Assembly: GCA_030596465.1 (NCBI GenBank)
Contig: JAUVJW010000122.1
Location: 1-6,367, forward strand
Direction: 5' to 3'
DNA: 6,367 nucleotides
Source: Candidatus Fermentibacteraceae bacterium
GTDB lineage: Bacteria > Fermentibacterota > Fermentibacteria > Fermentibacterales > JCC-6
Shown here: positions 6,237-6,367 of the stretch, in pieces
Position numbering within the stretch: position 1 is the first letter of the stretch
Layout: each line of letters opens with the position of its first letter
The notes under the pieces: generated by a model
Database searches by the model: none
Seen by the model: the letters and a program-made list of their open reading frames with translations, nothing else
Told to the model about the DNA's origin: nothing
Program-made: the position numbers and the translations under genes

Positions 6237-6367
6237 TTACCGAAGAGACGATGCAAATACGGCATCGCTGCCCACAATTACAAGAACATCGTATCCACTG
6301 GCCACTGCACCTATTAGTTCATCTCCTGGCCTGTAGGCTATTGTCTCGGGATGGGTAAGCCATCTCC
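6237..6367 (-). CDS. C-terminal fragment of an unidentified protein (5' part outside window)
   Basis: The last 42 codons of a gene enter from the right edge and end at TAA (6239-6237), 12 bases before the lolA-like ATG and in the same frame as it. The visible residues include HPETIAYRPGDELIGAV followed by the very hydrophobic strand YDVLVIVGSDAVFAS and a final Arg. It looks like the end of an alpha/beta or beta domain, with no membrane helix that I can defend. It does not resemble the winged-helix C-terminus of FtsK, which is a common lolA neighbour. The continuous frame up to the edge and tight spacing to lolA make it a real gene in the same transcript, but I cannot assign a family. Confidence 0.6.
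   Translation of the reverse strand, partial: RWLTHPETIAYRPGDELIGAVASGYDVLVIVGSDAVFASSLR

Overview
This window is a compact, single-direction gene cluster. Every gene I can support lies on the minus strand, so transcription runs from the high coordinates to the low ones. Two genes are cut by the window edges and seven are complete. Intergenic gaps are 1 to 15 bases, and two junctions overlap (4 and 23 bases). The one larger gap, 58 bases at 4314-4371, carries a plausible internal promoter. I saw no tRNA, rRNA, insertion sequence, CRISPR array, long repeat or clear intrinsic terminator. All plus-strand open frames lie antisense to recognisable genes and look like shadows.

The organism is a diderm (Gram-negative type) bacterium, because it has a LolA-like lipoprotein carrier, a BamD-like outer-membrane assembly lipoprotein and a type IV pilus retraction ATPase. 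Base composition is intermediate by eye. The gene order and divergence suggest an uncultured or deep-branching lineage rather than a well-known proteobacterium, but I cannot name the phylum from this sequence alone.

In transcription order the layout is: an unidentified C-terminal fragment (6367-6237); a LolA-family periplasmic carrier (6224-5643); rimO, the ribosomal protein S12 methylthiotransferase (5628-4372, TTG start); then, after the 58-base gap, an unidentified exported protein with a C-terminal membrane anchor (4313-3735); a TPR-like lipoprotein (3731-2736, GTG start); a BamD-like lipoprotein (2720-1980); nadD, nicotinate mononucleotide adenylyltransferase (1983-1399, GTG start); pilT (1421-315); and an NfeD-type OB-fold membrane protein running off the left edge (313-1).

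The cluster mixes envelope biogenesis (LolA, BamD, the TPR lipoprotein, the C-tail-anchored protein, NfeD and PilT) with two housekeeping enzymes (RimO, NadD). The close packing and the GTGA stop/start overlap between bamD and nadD point to co-transcription and translational coupling. The least explained part is the pair directly upstream of bamD. Both look exported and both are candidates for envelope-assembly partners. I do not see a clear novel defence or mobile system here.
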